Of a DNA stretch of 64,000 bases, positions 33,640 through 44,759 are shown one piece after another; the first letter of the stretch is position 1; every line of letters starts with the position of its first letter. The notes under the pieces were generated by a model. The model had not been told where the DNA came from. It did not search any database and saw only the letters and a program-made list of their open reading frames with translations. Made by a program: the position numbers and the translations under genes. Origin of the DNA: Cryptomeria japonica (taxonomy: Eukaryota > Streptophyta > Pinopsida > Cupressales > Cupressaceae); NCBI RefSeq assembly GCF_030272615.1, contig NC_081411.1:186108449-186172448 (forward strand), read 5' to 3'.

Positions 33640-36600
33640 TTTATATGTTGCATGTTAGACCCAGCAACAAGCATGTCATCAACATAAAGCAACAGGATAA
33701 TATAACTGCCATTATCAAATCTCTTAAAATATACATAATGATCAGAATGACATCTATGATAACTGTGTTCAGCCATGAAACTATCAAATTTTAAATACCA
33801 TTGTCGGGGTGCTTGCTTTAGGCCATACAGACTTTTCTTCAACCTGCACACCAAGTTCTCCTTACCTTTGACCTCATATCCCTATGGTTGCAACATGTAA
33901 ATTTCCTCCTCCAAATCTCCATGGAGAAAAGCTGTTTTGACATCTAATTGTTCAAGATGTAAATCATCTACAGCCACAAGACTAAGTACAGTTCTAATTG
34001 AAGTCATTTTTACAACTGGAGAAAATATTTCATCATAATCTATACCCTTTTTCTGTGCAAAACCTTTTACCACAAGTCTGGCCTTGTATCTTTTCTGACC
34101 TCCTTCCTCCTCTTTCAGCCAATAAACCCATTTGTTAGGCAAGACTCCTTTTTCTGCAGGTAAAGGGACTAGGTCCCACGTCTTATTTTTCATCAAGGAG
34201 TCCGTCTCCTCTTTCATGCCTAGCTCCCACTGTTGTTTGGCATCTATCTGCATTGCTTCTTCATATTCTTCTGGTACACCAGAATCTGTTAATAAAATAG
34301 AATACAAAGAAGGAGAAAATCTTTCAGGGGGTCTACTTGTCCTCGTAGAACATCTAACACTTGTAGGAGTTTGTGGGATAATCTATTGTTGCTAAGCATT
34401 AGATACCTATGGCATTTCATTTTTAGGAATCTCATCCAACACCACATATTCTTGTTTGTCCTGTTCATGCTTCTTTTCCTGCATCTGTTCTTTATACATA
34501 ACCTTCTCATTGAATATAACATCTCTACTTCTAATTATTTTCTTATTCTCAAAATCCCATAACCGATAGCCATATTCATCTATCCCATATCCAATGAAGG
34601 TACATTTCTGAGATTTAGCATCAAGCTTGGTTCTGTTTTCTTTATCAACATGGACAAAAGCTTCGCAACCAAAAGTTTTTAGAAAAGAATAATTTACCTT
34701 TTTACCAGTCCATGCCTCCTCTGGAATACCACCATCCAAAGGGGTTGAAGGTCCTCTATTTATCAAATAAACAGTAGTATGTACAACATCTGCCCAAAAA
34801 TGTAAGGGCAATCCAGCATGCAATCTCATGCTCCTCGGACGTTCCATGATAGTCCTATTCATTCTCTCTGACACACCATTTTCCTGTGGAGTTCCTGGAA
34901 CTGTCTTCTACTTTCGAATCCCATTTAAGGAACAGTAATCTTCAAATGTTTTGCTACAATACTCACCTCCATTATCCGATCTGAGACACTTCAACTTTTT
35001 TCCTGTCTCATTCTCAACCAAAGCTTTCCATTTCTTAAAAGTTTCAAAAATATGTGATTTTTGTTTTAGGAAATATACCCATGTTTTTCTGGTTGAGTCA
35101 TCAATAAAAATAACATAATAACAAGAGCCACCAAGAGATGATACCTGAGCCGGTCCCCATACATCTGAATGTACAAGCTCTAACTTCTCACTCTTCTTCT
35201 CTTTCCCAACCTTGAGAAATCTGACTCTTTTCTGTTTACCATAAGCATAGTTTTCATAGAACTCTAAATCAATCTTCTTTAGTCCTGGCAATAGATTTTT
35301 GGAGTGAAGGATTTTCATCCCTTTCTCACTCATGTGCCCAAGCCTATGGTGCCACATTATCAAATCTGTTCTTGCAACACTTATTGTTGTTGTCCCTACA
35401 GTAACTTTATCTGTAGCAGCTAAGGTAGAGTAAGTGTTACCAGTACACAGATATAATGTGCCTACCTTCACACCTTTAGCTACTACTAATGATCCTTTAG
35501 TGACCTTCCACATACTATCTGAGAAGGTAGCTATGCAACCTTCACTACCTAGTTGCCCTGCAGAAATTAAATTTCTTCTTAAATTAGGAACATGTCTTAC
35601 CTCCTATAGAAACCAGTCATTACCATTCTACAACTTGATCTTTATCTTTCCTTTTCCAACAATTTGACAGGGCTCATCATCACCAAAATATACCTGTCCA
35701 AAATCACCTTGAACATAATCTAGAAAATATTTTCTATGGGGTGTAGCATGAAATGAAGCCCCAGAATCTATTACCCAGGAATCATTAACATTATACAAGC
35801 ATAAGATTAAAGCATCTTGTAAAGTATTACTTGCAATATTAGCTTCCTTACTGTCATTTTCATTTTTGTCTCCTTTGTTTTTCTGAGACCAACAGTCTTT
35901 CTTTAGATGACCAGGCTTTTCGCAGTACAAGCAATCTTTCTTTCCTCTAGATTAAGAGCGTCCTTTCTTTGACTTCCCTCGTGACTTCTCATTCCCAGGG
36001 ATTTTTCCTCTTTCCTTTGATCTTCCTCTATTCTCCACATTCAAAACACTACCTGATGATGTTGAAGTCTCACCTATGCTTTTCCTTCACATTTTCTCGC
36101 TTAGGATAACACCAACAATATCATCAAATACCAAAGTATTTTTACCAAAGACAGAGTTACTTACAGCCATAACCAAGCTATTCTAGCTTTTTGGCAAAGA
36201 ACATAAAATCAAGAGAGCCCTAACCTCTTCTACAAAGGTAATTTTTACTGATGACAATTGACTGGTAATTGTATTAAATTCATTTAAGTGCTCCGCTACA
36301 GATCCTCCCTCACTCATTTTCAAATTAAACAAATGCTTCAAAAGAAATACCTTATTTGAAGCCGAGGGTTTCTCATACAACTTAGCCAATGTTGCCATCA
36401 AATCTACAGTCATTTTTGCTTCTATTATATTGAATGCTACAGATGACGCAAGGCACAATCGAATGGATTCCAGTGCCTTTCTATCTAAAATGTCCCATTC
36501 TTCATCTGATATTGTGGTCAGTTTCTTTGCCTTTCCTTCCAATGGCTACCACAAATCCTTTTGATACAGGTAATCCTCCATCTGCATTTTCCATAACTGA

Positions 36601-36647
36601 TAATTCTGGCCGTTAAACTTTTTGACCTTGAATTTGGAATCCTCCAT
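33640..36647 (-). pseudogene. Element G gag-pol (Ty1/copia), one frame with about eleven stops
   Basis: From ATG 36647 (MEDSKFKVKKFNGQNYQLWK) a single frame (2 modulo 3) covers the whole region. The copia gag domain (36647-36183) is followed by one zinc knuckle (CEKPGHLKKDC), protease (VIDSGASFH), GAG-pre-integrase (HHRLGHMSEKG), integrase (HSDVWGP, LRSDNGGEY, PQENGVSERM) and RT (LDVKTAFLHGDL, YVDDMLVAG). RT ends where the element is cut near 33640. I see no frameshift, only stops, and nearly all fit one C-to-T change in CAA, CAG or CGA, or G-to-A in TGG. RNase H is missing. This copy cannot encode an active polyprotein. Confidence 0.9.
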
Positions 36648-36693
36648 TGCTCCCACTCAAATCTAAAAGTCCTGCCAATTTACAAAAAACCTC

Positions 36694-36705
36694 GCTCTGA
36701 TACCA
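36694..36705 (-). other. Element G primer-binding site
   Basis: GCTCTGATACCA on the plus strand, i.e. TGGTATCAGAGC, for initiator-Met tRNA, 2 nt from the LTR edge. Confidence 0.95.
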
Positions 36706-36707
36706 AT

Positions 36708-37066
36708 TGTTAGGGATTCAAGCAGATTCGAAGCAAATATGAACTAACAATTATATGCAGATTTTAATACAAAAGATAAAGAAATAAAACTAGACACAGA
36801 TAACACAGAGATTTAATGTGGTTCACCCAGAATGGGTTACATCCACCATACACAGCTGTCCAATCTTTCTTATTATCCAGCAAAACAGTACATCAACCTT
36901 ACAATGCCTTAAGCATCCCAGCCACTTATAACATGCATTTTTAGGGCAACAAACAAAGTCGGCCTTTTTTAGGGTTTTATTACAATGTCAATTTTCATCA
37001 ACGAAAAATGGCGAGGATACATGCTAAGTGTACAGTACTTTGCTAATCAGTCACCACATTTCAACA
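36708..37066 (-). repeat. Element G 5' LTR
   Basis: TGTTAGGGATTCAAGCAGAT to CACATTTCAACA, with TG...CA ends. It is short compared with the Sirevirus-like LTRs around it. No gene. Confidence 0.8.
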
Positions 37067-38421
37067 CTCAGTTTCCTTCCCACTGTCGGTATCAGAAGAA
37101 GTGACAACCAGTGAAACATGTGCTTCAGGTTACAGTCTTTCAAGCTCACTAACTGATATACCACTACTATTAATGAGTTTTTCCTTAATTACATTGGCCA
37201 TCTTAGATGCATCTTTGATAAACTTGTCTCTTCCTTTTCTCTGCTTCTGCATAGAAACATCACTCTCGATGGTTTCAGCATTACCAAATGTTTCTTCAGA
37301 TGGTTCCCTTGGTGCTTCAAGTAGTGTTTTAGCATATGTTTCAAGATTAGGTAAGTCAACTTCATAACCCATCTCAGTAACCCAAATAGTTCTAGGGCTT
37401 ACTGCTTCCATCCAAGTCTCATCTCTTTTAATAACAAAATAGATTTGCTTGTCATACTTGTCTACTATGCTCTGCGTAGCCTTTCTCTAGCTCTCATTTT
37501 AGTCTGAAAGTTTTTTAAGTAATCTGTTATAATGTTGTCACAGTCAATGCCCATACTGGTGAAAGATTCCAAAATTTGTTTTCCTACCGGGATGTCATAT
37601 CCAAAGTCCTTATGACCAATTTTGGGTATCTCTTTGGTGAAGTAAAGCATCAGACACACAAGTAGATTACCAAAGTGAAAAGTACCTTTCTTGTCACCTT
37701 TAATATTTTTCAAGTTGTCAATCAATTCATCTTTAAGCCATTCGTGAATATCAATCTTAGCACTATTCTTTATCATCTCATATGCATTATGAATACAAAG
37801 GCTGGAAACTGGATTCAATCTGTTTGCATGAGTTACTCTGTATCCAAGTACCATACTCACATATCTCACATTAGCATCAATAATGTCATTAACCCTAAGA
37901 GATCTGTTGTCGGATGTAGCTCTGGTTAACTCCATAACTCCCTCATTAGGCATTTTCTTAGTTTTGTCGGGCCTACTACCAGTTGAGGGTAAACCAGTAA
38001 CTAGCTTGATTACTTCCTTAGAGATTTTAAAAATAGAGTCAAGCCACATGAACTCTTCGTGAACTCTACTCAGAACTAGACAGACTACATCCTTAGGAAA
38101 TTCAGGTATGTTTAGTATCTCAGTGAATCCTAAGTCTTCAACTATCTTGTGCTCTGGTTTAATTAAACCTTGTTCATCAGTAATGATGCCACTGTACATG
38201 TTCTCCAAATCATCAGTTCCTAGATTTTCTATGTTGTAGTAAATGTACATTCTAGGGTCTTCAGCAAAAGTGACTGCCTTTGGAATTTTTGAAAAAGCTC
38301 CGATAGAATCATCTTGCTTGGTAATTTCAAGGATGATTTTAAATGCGGGCCAAGGGCACTTCACATTTTCTACCACAATAGGGTTTGCAATAAACTCAAG
38401 TATAGAAGACAAAGATGCCAT
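37067..38421 (-). pseudogene. Element B accessory ORF, N-terminal part: conserved protein of unknown function
   Basis: ATG 38421 (MASLSSILEFIANPIVVENV) opens 318 codons to 37465 without a stop. A one-base shift near 37470-37485 leads to a second open stretch that includes 37411-37130, and element G interrupts at 37066. This is the best preserved copy of the accessory protein. It matches element A over most of its length: MVLGYRVTHANRLNPVSS with MVIGYWTFYTNRINFVYA, LIDNLKNIKGDKKG with the LVNLKSIK region, and WMEAVSPR...MGYEV with IMEAVEPR...MGYEV. The sequence is mostly helical, with no signal peptide, membrane segment or catalytic motif I can name. LVTGLPSTGSRPDKTK faintly recalls the GLP..G turn of the plant mobile domain. 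Confidence 0.7.
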
Positions 38422-38722
38422 TTCAAAAGATAAATACCTCTTAGCTCAAAATTTGAATATCTAAAAATCACTTTGTTGCTTCGCCTTAAAATGCCCTTGC
38501 TCAATTTTGTGCTCTCTAAATGCTTGAATGCTTGGTGAGTCAAAATGAGGATTTTTTGATGTTATATAACCAAAAATTTCTTCAACAACCACATTAAATG
38601 CTGACCGGTTAAGTGAAAACTTAACACATCTACCGGTAAAGAAGAAATGTGTCTTCTCATCATCAACGGAGGGTAGAATGCATGATTTTCAATATGCTGC
38701 AATACCCCCTAAGGATTATTCC
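38422..38722 (-). promoter_or_regulatory. Element B intergenic region with polypurine-like motif and TATA-like site
   Basis: CCCCCTAAGG at about 38705-38714 reads CCTTAGGGGG on the minus strand just after the gag stop. GTTATATAAC at 38561-38570 offers TATATAA about 140 nt before the accessory ATG. The order matches element A. Confidence 0.45.
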
Positions 38723-39877
38723 TCAGTTAGATGAAGAATCTCCTACCGGTGGAGGGTTACTTTGTTCTGCCCATGCAGAGATAGATTCATCAACTTTTTG
38801 ATCTCCCTTCTTAATCCATTGTTTTGAAAATTCTTGCTTTATTTTATTTACCTTTTCTTTACCCTTCAAACTAGATCCTTTATTGTTTGCCGATAAAGTC
38901 TTGCTCCTATAGAATTTTTCAATATGCCCAATCTTGTTACATGCATAACAAGTTACTTTATTCCTCTGAATATCTTTTCCATATCCTTGACCAGTTTGTG
39001 TTTTGCATTGTTTATATAAATGCCCAAATCTACCACAAACATAGTATTTCACATTCATTCTGCAATTTTATGAGTTATGACCAACTTTGTTGCATTTGGA
39101 AAATTAACCGTTGGGTAAGTTATTCTAATTATTTCTAAATCTGCACTGATTTACTCTATAACCAAACTTGTTGAAATTGAAATATTTCCCATTGAATTTA
39201 TAAGCATTAGGTTGTCTTACTGGTTTATTGTGATCTTGATTGTTTGCAGTCCCGAAACTTTCTCCATTTTCAAATCCAAGTTCAATTGTACCTACATCAG
39301 GTTTTTGTCTTTTTAGCATGTCATCAAGTCTTTCTGAACTTTTCTTGAATTTATCTTTGTGTTTATTTGCAGTGATCAACTCATTTTCAAGAATTCTAAC
39401 TTGTCTTGTAAGCTCCTCCTTGTCATGTTGCATGTGAATTAGATTTGTCTTTAGCATATCATTTTCATGATTAAGTCTCAAATTTTTATTTGCTCCATCA
39501 TTAAGTCTCCTAGTCAAGTCTTCTTCATTCTTCTTCCTATCTTCAATATCCTTACATAATCTCATAGTCATATCTTGCATTTCATTCCTCATGTTATTGT
39601 TCTCTTGTCTCAACTTGTCTGCAATATTACTAAGAGTTTCCTTTTCATCATCATGTTTCTGCATTTGTTCATGAAGTTCTTTTCTCTTATTTTGTGCTAT
39701 AACTAGGTTCACCTGAATTCCTTTAATGAATTCCTGTGCAGTCCTTAGATCATCTTCAAGTTTGATATTCTTCAATTTTTCTACATCAAAATCTTCAAGA
39801 GCTCCTTCCAACTGTTTTCTCAAATTCTCCATCTGTACTAGTTTCAGAATCTTCCTCAAGTTGTTAGGCTTTTGCAA
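38723..39877 (-). pseudogene. Element B gag: coiled coil plus four zinc-knuckle motifs
   Basis: One minus-strand frame covers 39877-38723 with about three in-frame stops between 39125 and 39060. The likely start is MENLRKQLEGALEDFDVEKL near 39829. A long coiled coil (about 220 residues) is followed by knuckles: FNFNKFGYRVNQCR (degenerate), CNKVGHNS(stop)NCR, YVCGRFGHLYKQCK (first Cys lost) and CYACNKIGHIEKFYR (last Cys lost). A Lys/Ser-rich tail ends at 38723. The segment MRNEMQDMTMRLCKDIEDRK aligns with LRRELEGLTIRMCQELENQR of element A. This is structural Gag; no protease follows. Confidence 0.8.
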
Positions 39878-39889
39878 ATAGAGGACAAA

Positions 39890-39901
39890 GCTCTAATACC
39901 A
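39890..39901 (-). other. Element B primer-binding site (one mismatch)
   Basis: GCTCTAATACCA on the plus strand gives TGGTATTAGAGC, one base off the initiator-Met PBS. Confidence 0.85.
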
Positions 39902-40178
39902 ATCAATAGATTCAATGACAGTCCCAAAGACACTGAGAGGGGGGTTGAATCGGTGTTTAACTAGTTAATAGAATATTTAAACTTATCTATAAATTTGCAA
40001 CCCAAATCAATGTACTGGTAAACAAGAAATAATGCAGTAAATAGAAATAACAGAGACAGCATAAATGCACACCATAACACAAGATATTTAATGAGGAAAC
40101 ACAGTGTGGGAAAAACCTTGGTGGGATTGGTGACCCACAATATTTACTCACTGGCCAATATGAATAAATATTACTTAC
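39902..40178 (-). repeat. Element B 5' LTR, first segment (cut by element H)
   Basis: It contains CACTGAGAGGGGGGTTGAATC, the reversed form of the CCCCCCTCTCAGTG motif of Sirevirus-like LTR ends. H was inserted after TTACTTAC at 40178; the LTR resumes at 56353. No gene. Confidence 0.75.
40174..40178. repeat. Target-site duplication CTTAC of element H (left copy)
   Basis: The same CTTAC follows the 3' LTR at 56353-56357; removing H rejoins element B's LTR. Confidence 0.95.
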
Positions 40179-42045
40179 TGTAGTCACATAAATCTGTCCA
40201 CTTAATTAAATGAATACTTAGTATTTATTTGATTATTTAACCATCAATTAATAATTAATTAAATTAATATTTAATTAATTCATCTTAACCCTATTCTCCT
40301 ATTAATTAAATAAATTATTCAATTTATTTGATTTAATTCACTTAACCAAATTCAGACCAATAATTAAATAAACAAATCATATTTATTTAATTAAATCTTC
40401 TCTCACATTTAAATAAATTAATATTTATTTAAAACCCCCAAAATCCCACCTCTCACATTTAAATAAATAAATCATTTATTTAAATCACCTTTATCCTCCA
40501 CCCACTTGCATTTTCCTACAAATGCAAGTTGCACAATTATTTTAAATAAATAATTTATTTAAATCACCTTTATCCTCCACCCACTTGTATTTTCCTACAA
40601 AAGCAAGTTGCACAACTATTTTAAATAAATTATTTATTTAAAATCCTATTTATCCTCACCCACTTGAAACCTTTAATGGTTTCCCTTAAAGTATTCAAAC
40701 TTGATGGCTTTAAAGTCTTCAAACTTGATGGCTTCCTTCTATAGTCTTCTTAAGACTTTAATGGTTTTCCTTAAAGTCTTCAAGCCTTTAATGGTTTCCC
40801 TCAAAGTCTTCAAGCATTTAAATGCTTTATCTTCATTTTCTCATTTAAATAAATTAATATTTATTTAAATATTTATCCAAATTAAACTTACACCATTTAA
40901 TTGAAATAAATGATTTTATTTTAATTGAAAATACCAAAATTTCTCCCACTTGCATTTTCCTACAAAATCCACTTGTATGCCTAAACCCCTTCTAGATTCT
41001 TCTAAACCCTTCCTAATTAGCCTAAATCCATCCCTTAAATATTGTCACATTCCTAAGCAAATTGGAGTCACTTCTCAAAGACTCCAAAGTCTTTGAAAAG
41101 CAATTAATGCTTTGTGTGTTCAACAAATTAACCCTCAAAGTCTTGGATAACCTTTGAAAGCTTCCAACCTTCAACCACTAAATGGCTCAAAGTCTTTGAT
41201 AACCATTGAAGGCTTTCAACCTTCAACCACTTAATCCCCAAAGTCTCCAATAACCATTAATGGTTAATTCAACTCTCCCACATGGTTAAAACATTTGTTT
41301 TGACTCAACCTCTACCCAACCCAAGGGTCTCATCAGGTCATTAATGCTTTGACCATGATTATCTCTTAATCATTTGCACAAAGGTTTATCCTTGGATTAA
41401 CTCCTAATCCAGTGGGTAATCTTAATTTGGACTTGACCCTTACCTTCTAGATAACCATGAGGTCTTCTCAGGCCTTTAATGCCTCCAACCTCTTCTCTCA
41501 ACCCAATCCTATGTTGACACTTGTCACCATTTTATTGGTGCCAATTGTGCACATGGATCCCCAACTTTCAAGCTTGGCCCTTGATTAAACCATTCAATCT
41601 TAACCCTTCATTTCCCCATTTCTTCTATAAATAGAACCCTTCTCCTCAAGCAAAGAGAAGCATTTTTAGAGTATTGTTGTTATACTGGCATTAGCATAGA
41701 GCTTTTTCATAGCATCACTATCTACTCTTGCATAGTATTTGCTTATCATATTCAACCATCTTGAATCTCCATATGGCATCCATGGCTAGTGCTAAAAGCT
41801 GAGAGCTACACTCATTTGGGACTTGGAGAGGAGAGAAACAAGGGAGAAGCATCAAAAGGCATCATGGAAGCATCTTAGGGAGGCTCTTCTCCTTTCTTTT
41901 ATTTTGTTAAACTTCTTTCATGCTTTTTGAAATCTCTCTTGATATGTTTGGAATGGTTTTTAGTTCTTTGTTTTGTTTTTATGGTTGAAACTAACTTATT
42001 AACATTGAACTTTGTTGTTGCCTTGTCCCCATTTCCATGACATCA
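40179..42045 (+). repeat. Element H 5' LTR
   Basis: TGTAGTCACATAAATCTGTC to CATGACATCA. U3 is AT-rich with TAAATAAATTAATATTTATT palindromes. It has three imperfect copies of a unit of about 75 nt holding CCTCCACCCACTTG and TTTTCCTACAAA (about 40490-40670), and repeated AAAGTCTTCAAG units (about 40690-40810). TATA box at 41626. No gene. Confidence 0.97.
41626..41634 (+). promoter_or_regulatory. TATA box of the element H LTR
   Basis: TATAAATAG in TTCTTCTATAAATAGAACCC; identical site at 55933-55941 in the 3' LTR. Probable core promoter, with RNA start about 30 nt downstream. Confidence 0.7.
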
Positions 42046-44759
42046 TTTGGTGAACCCGATGTGAATCCAAACACCAAAAAGATCATTTTTTTTTTTTTTA
42101 AACCAATAACATGTTTGAATGTTGAAAATGTCACACAGGTTGCGATTTTGACACTGTTTTGGTGCGTTTGGCATTATTTTGGCGCTATTCCCCCTGTTTC
42201 AGTGCTTTTCCCTTCTCTGTCTTTCCCTTTCTTTTAATACGTTTGTGTTAAATAGTGCCTTTGTTCAAACGCAGACTAGCGCTATTGTAACAAAACGTTG
42301 TACAAATCACCTTGTAACCAAAAAAAAAAAAAATTAGGCTTGTAGAAGCCCACCAAATAGGCGGATTTTACTAACTATTTTTCTCTTTTGTGCAGATTTA
42401 AATTAGATTAAAAAGTAGATTTATATTTTTTACTAACTTGTTTTTTGAAGTTGGTTTTAAAAATGAATTCACTTTTTATTTTGGTTTAAAATTAACTTCA
42501 CATTTCAAATTTGGGCTTTTGAAAAAGAATCACACATTTGTTTGGGGCTCTTAAAAAGAATTTCATTGTTCAAAGGTAAAAAGAACCACAAACTTATACA
42601 AAAACAACTTTTTTTTTTTTTTTTTTGCAAGTTAGGAAACAAACTTCGTTTTGGTGCTTAAAATCAACAAGGCAAATTTTATTTCTTGCATCAAGATAAA
42701 ACTCACAATCCACACTTCCATTTTTGGTGCAAATAAAATTCACAATCAACTTGTCTCATTTTCAAAGCAATTTTACTTCATGCAAACGTGTTTTTCATTA
42801 AGTTGACCAGGATTTTCAAATTCTAGTTTACTCAAACAATTGCCTTTGAAAATTAAAAAGAACACCATGATTGTTGGAGCAACATCTCCGAATAGTTAGA
42901 TCACATTGCAATGATAGATTAAAAAGAACAAGTGTTTTTCGTGCTTGGCACACTTGTGCAAAGAGTTGGTTGAGTGGTCCTACTTCTAACACACACTATC
43001 CTCTCCCTTGGCTTTCGTGGTCCTAGGTGCAAGAGAAAAGTGTTAGTAACACTCAAAATTTTATCTTTTTAAGAGAGGCCTGCCAAGAGACACATCACTC
43101 TTGGGAACGACCTTGAGCGGTAAATCCTTCGAGCCGCTATAGAAATCAGGTGTGAGCGAAAGCTGTAGCCTTGGGTATAGCTGTTCCTACAGTGTAACTG
43201 GCCGAAAGGACAAATGGGCCCCACCACCAGTTACAAGGCTCTTAAGTGAGTCACTGCAGAATGAACTTATGTCCAAAAACATCGAACATGACTAAACACC
43301 TTTAAGTAGTAGCCCACCCGTTCTATTGATTGAGGATATTTGAGGTATAATTTAGTGCAAGAGCATAGATGGTTTTGCTCCCAAGATACTCACCATACAT
43401 ATTTCCTTGAGTAGAAACATAGCTTTTTGAAAGGTCACTTGTGGCTTGATAAAAGTGGTGACTCCCCCATCATAGGGATCATCTATTTGTTATGCTCATG
43501 CAAGACTTAGTATATCACATCCTTACCTGCCACGGCGGGATTGATAAGGTATGTAGTACCAAAGTCGAAGAAATATCAAGATGTGGGCTAAATTTATCAC
43601 AACTGGCCATTTGACCTTAGGGATAAAGAGTGTTTGAAGTGTGTTCGTTTTACAGACCTAGTGCGAATTGAGCTGACTTCAGGCTTTGGAAATACACCTT
43701 AAAATAAATCTAAAGGAAGGGTCAAAAACAAGTCCAAGGATTGGGTTGATCTAGACCCATACTCATTTGTGCCTTTGAGGCTACATTCTTGTGTTTGTGT
43801 GCTTGCTTTGTTTTCTTGTCAAAGAAAAATCAGAAAATCAATCCCAAAAACAAAGTATTCATCCAACATCTGTCAACACAACCAAAAATACCAAAAACAA
43901 AGTGCAAACAAACAAAGAGTCAAAAATTTATGACCATTCTTCACATCTTGCGAAAGAAGAAGTGTCATCAGAGTATCACCTTGAAAAGGAGACCACTAAG
44001 CTCAAAGGCTTTGATCAAAAGGAGGAAATTCTTCTATATCAATCGACAAATCTTTGTCTCCCATAGAGTCTTTCTACATCGCATGCGTCTCTATCTTCAA
44101 GGTAAAACAAACGAGTTTGATTCCAAATCATTGAACCGCAGAGCTTTTATGCAATATAGAGCTCTGAGTTATCACAAAAATCAAGGAGGAAAGATTAATC
44201 CCAATTTCTTCCCAAACATCTGTATCACCTACAACACAGCTCGAGAAGTGCCACCAACGTCTGAAAGGGAAGAAGAAGAGTTTGTCCCATTTGTGACACA
44301 AAGTTTTTATTGAAAGTTGAAAACATTTTCATCCATCATCCCACTCATACATCATCACTTCATCATCAATCCATCCCAACTCTCAAAACATTAAGAGGTT
44401 CTTGTCCCAAGATTCCTTTTTAGATATTGCTTGAAATCAAACACATCACATCACTTTTAGATTGTTTCTACATCTAGGATAAGCTCATCCTAAGAGACAC
44501 ATCTACGCAGGTTAAAACTAGTTCATGAGTGAATCCTCTCATTGCTAGGTAGTCAAAATCTGTAACACATCTCAGATTTCTCTACACCTTATCACATCCA
44601 AACTTATCAAACAAACAAGCAATTCAAAGAAAGGAATTTCGGTTACATCTACCTTAAAAGTGCTAGAGATCCCCATACAACACAAATCACCAATCATCAA
44701 TCTTTCATCACCAACTCATCATCATCTTCAATCAACTTCAAAACATACTTGCAAACAAA
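42046..44759 (+). other. Element H leader (PBS and long 5' untranslated region)
   Basis: PBS TGGTGAACCCGATGTGAA at 42048-42065, then 2.7 kb with poly(T) and poly(A) runs (42088, 42320, 42609) before the gag-pol ATG. The only notable frame is a 174-codon ORF at 43789-44313. The 42066-43788 and 44314-44759 stretches show no gene. Confidence 0.8.
43789..44313 (+). CDS. Small leader ORF of element H (hypothetical)
   Basis: It starts MCLCACFVFLSKKNQKINPK and ends with TSEREEEEFVPFVTQSFY. The first half is Lys-rich and biased; the second half looks more protein-like (RVFLHRMRLYLQ, INPNFFPNICITYN). No domain recognised. Some Tat elements such as Ogre carry an extra ORF before gag, so a real product is possible. 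An overlapping frame (43791-44066) is also open, which weakens the case. Confidence 0.35.
   Translation: MCLCACFVFLSKKNQKINPKNKVFIQHLSTQPKIPKTKCKQTKSQKFMTILHILRKKKCHQSITLKRRPLSSKALIKRRKFFYINRQIFVSHRVFLHRMRLYLQGKTNEFDSKSLNRRAFMQYRALSYHKNQGGKINPNFFPNICITYNTAREVPPTSEREEEEFVPFVTQSFY

Larger units (their letters stand above)
33604..37066 (-). mobile_element. Element G: minus-strand Ty1/copia element inserted in element B, 3' end deleted
   Basis: A full 359-bp LTR (36708-37066) and PBS (36705-36694) lie at the 5' end of the element. Pol runs leftward and stops abruptly within RT near 33640. There, about 40 nt (33604-33645) resemble the LTR's first bases (GAAGCAAATATGAACT, then GCAGATTTTA), so the end of RT, RNase H, polypurine tract and most of the 3' LTR were deleted. 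No matching TSD is visible (AAATG versus CTCAG). The insertion splits element B's accessory ORF. Confidence 0.75.
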
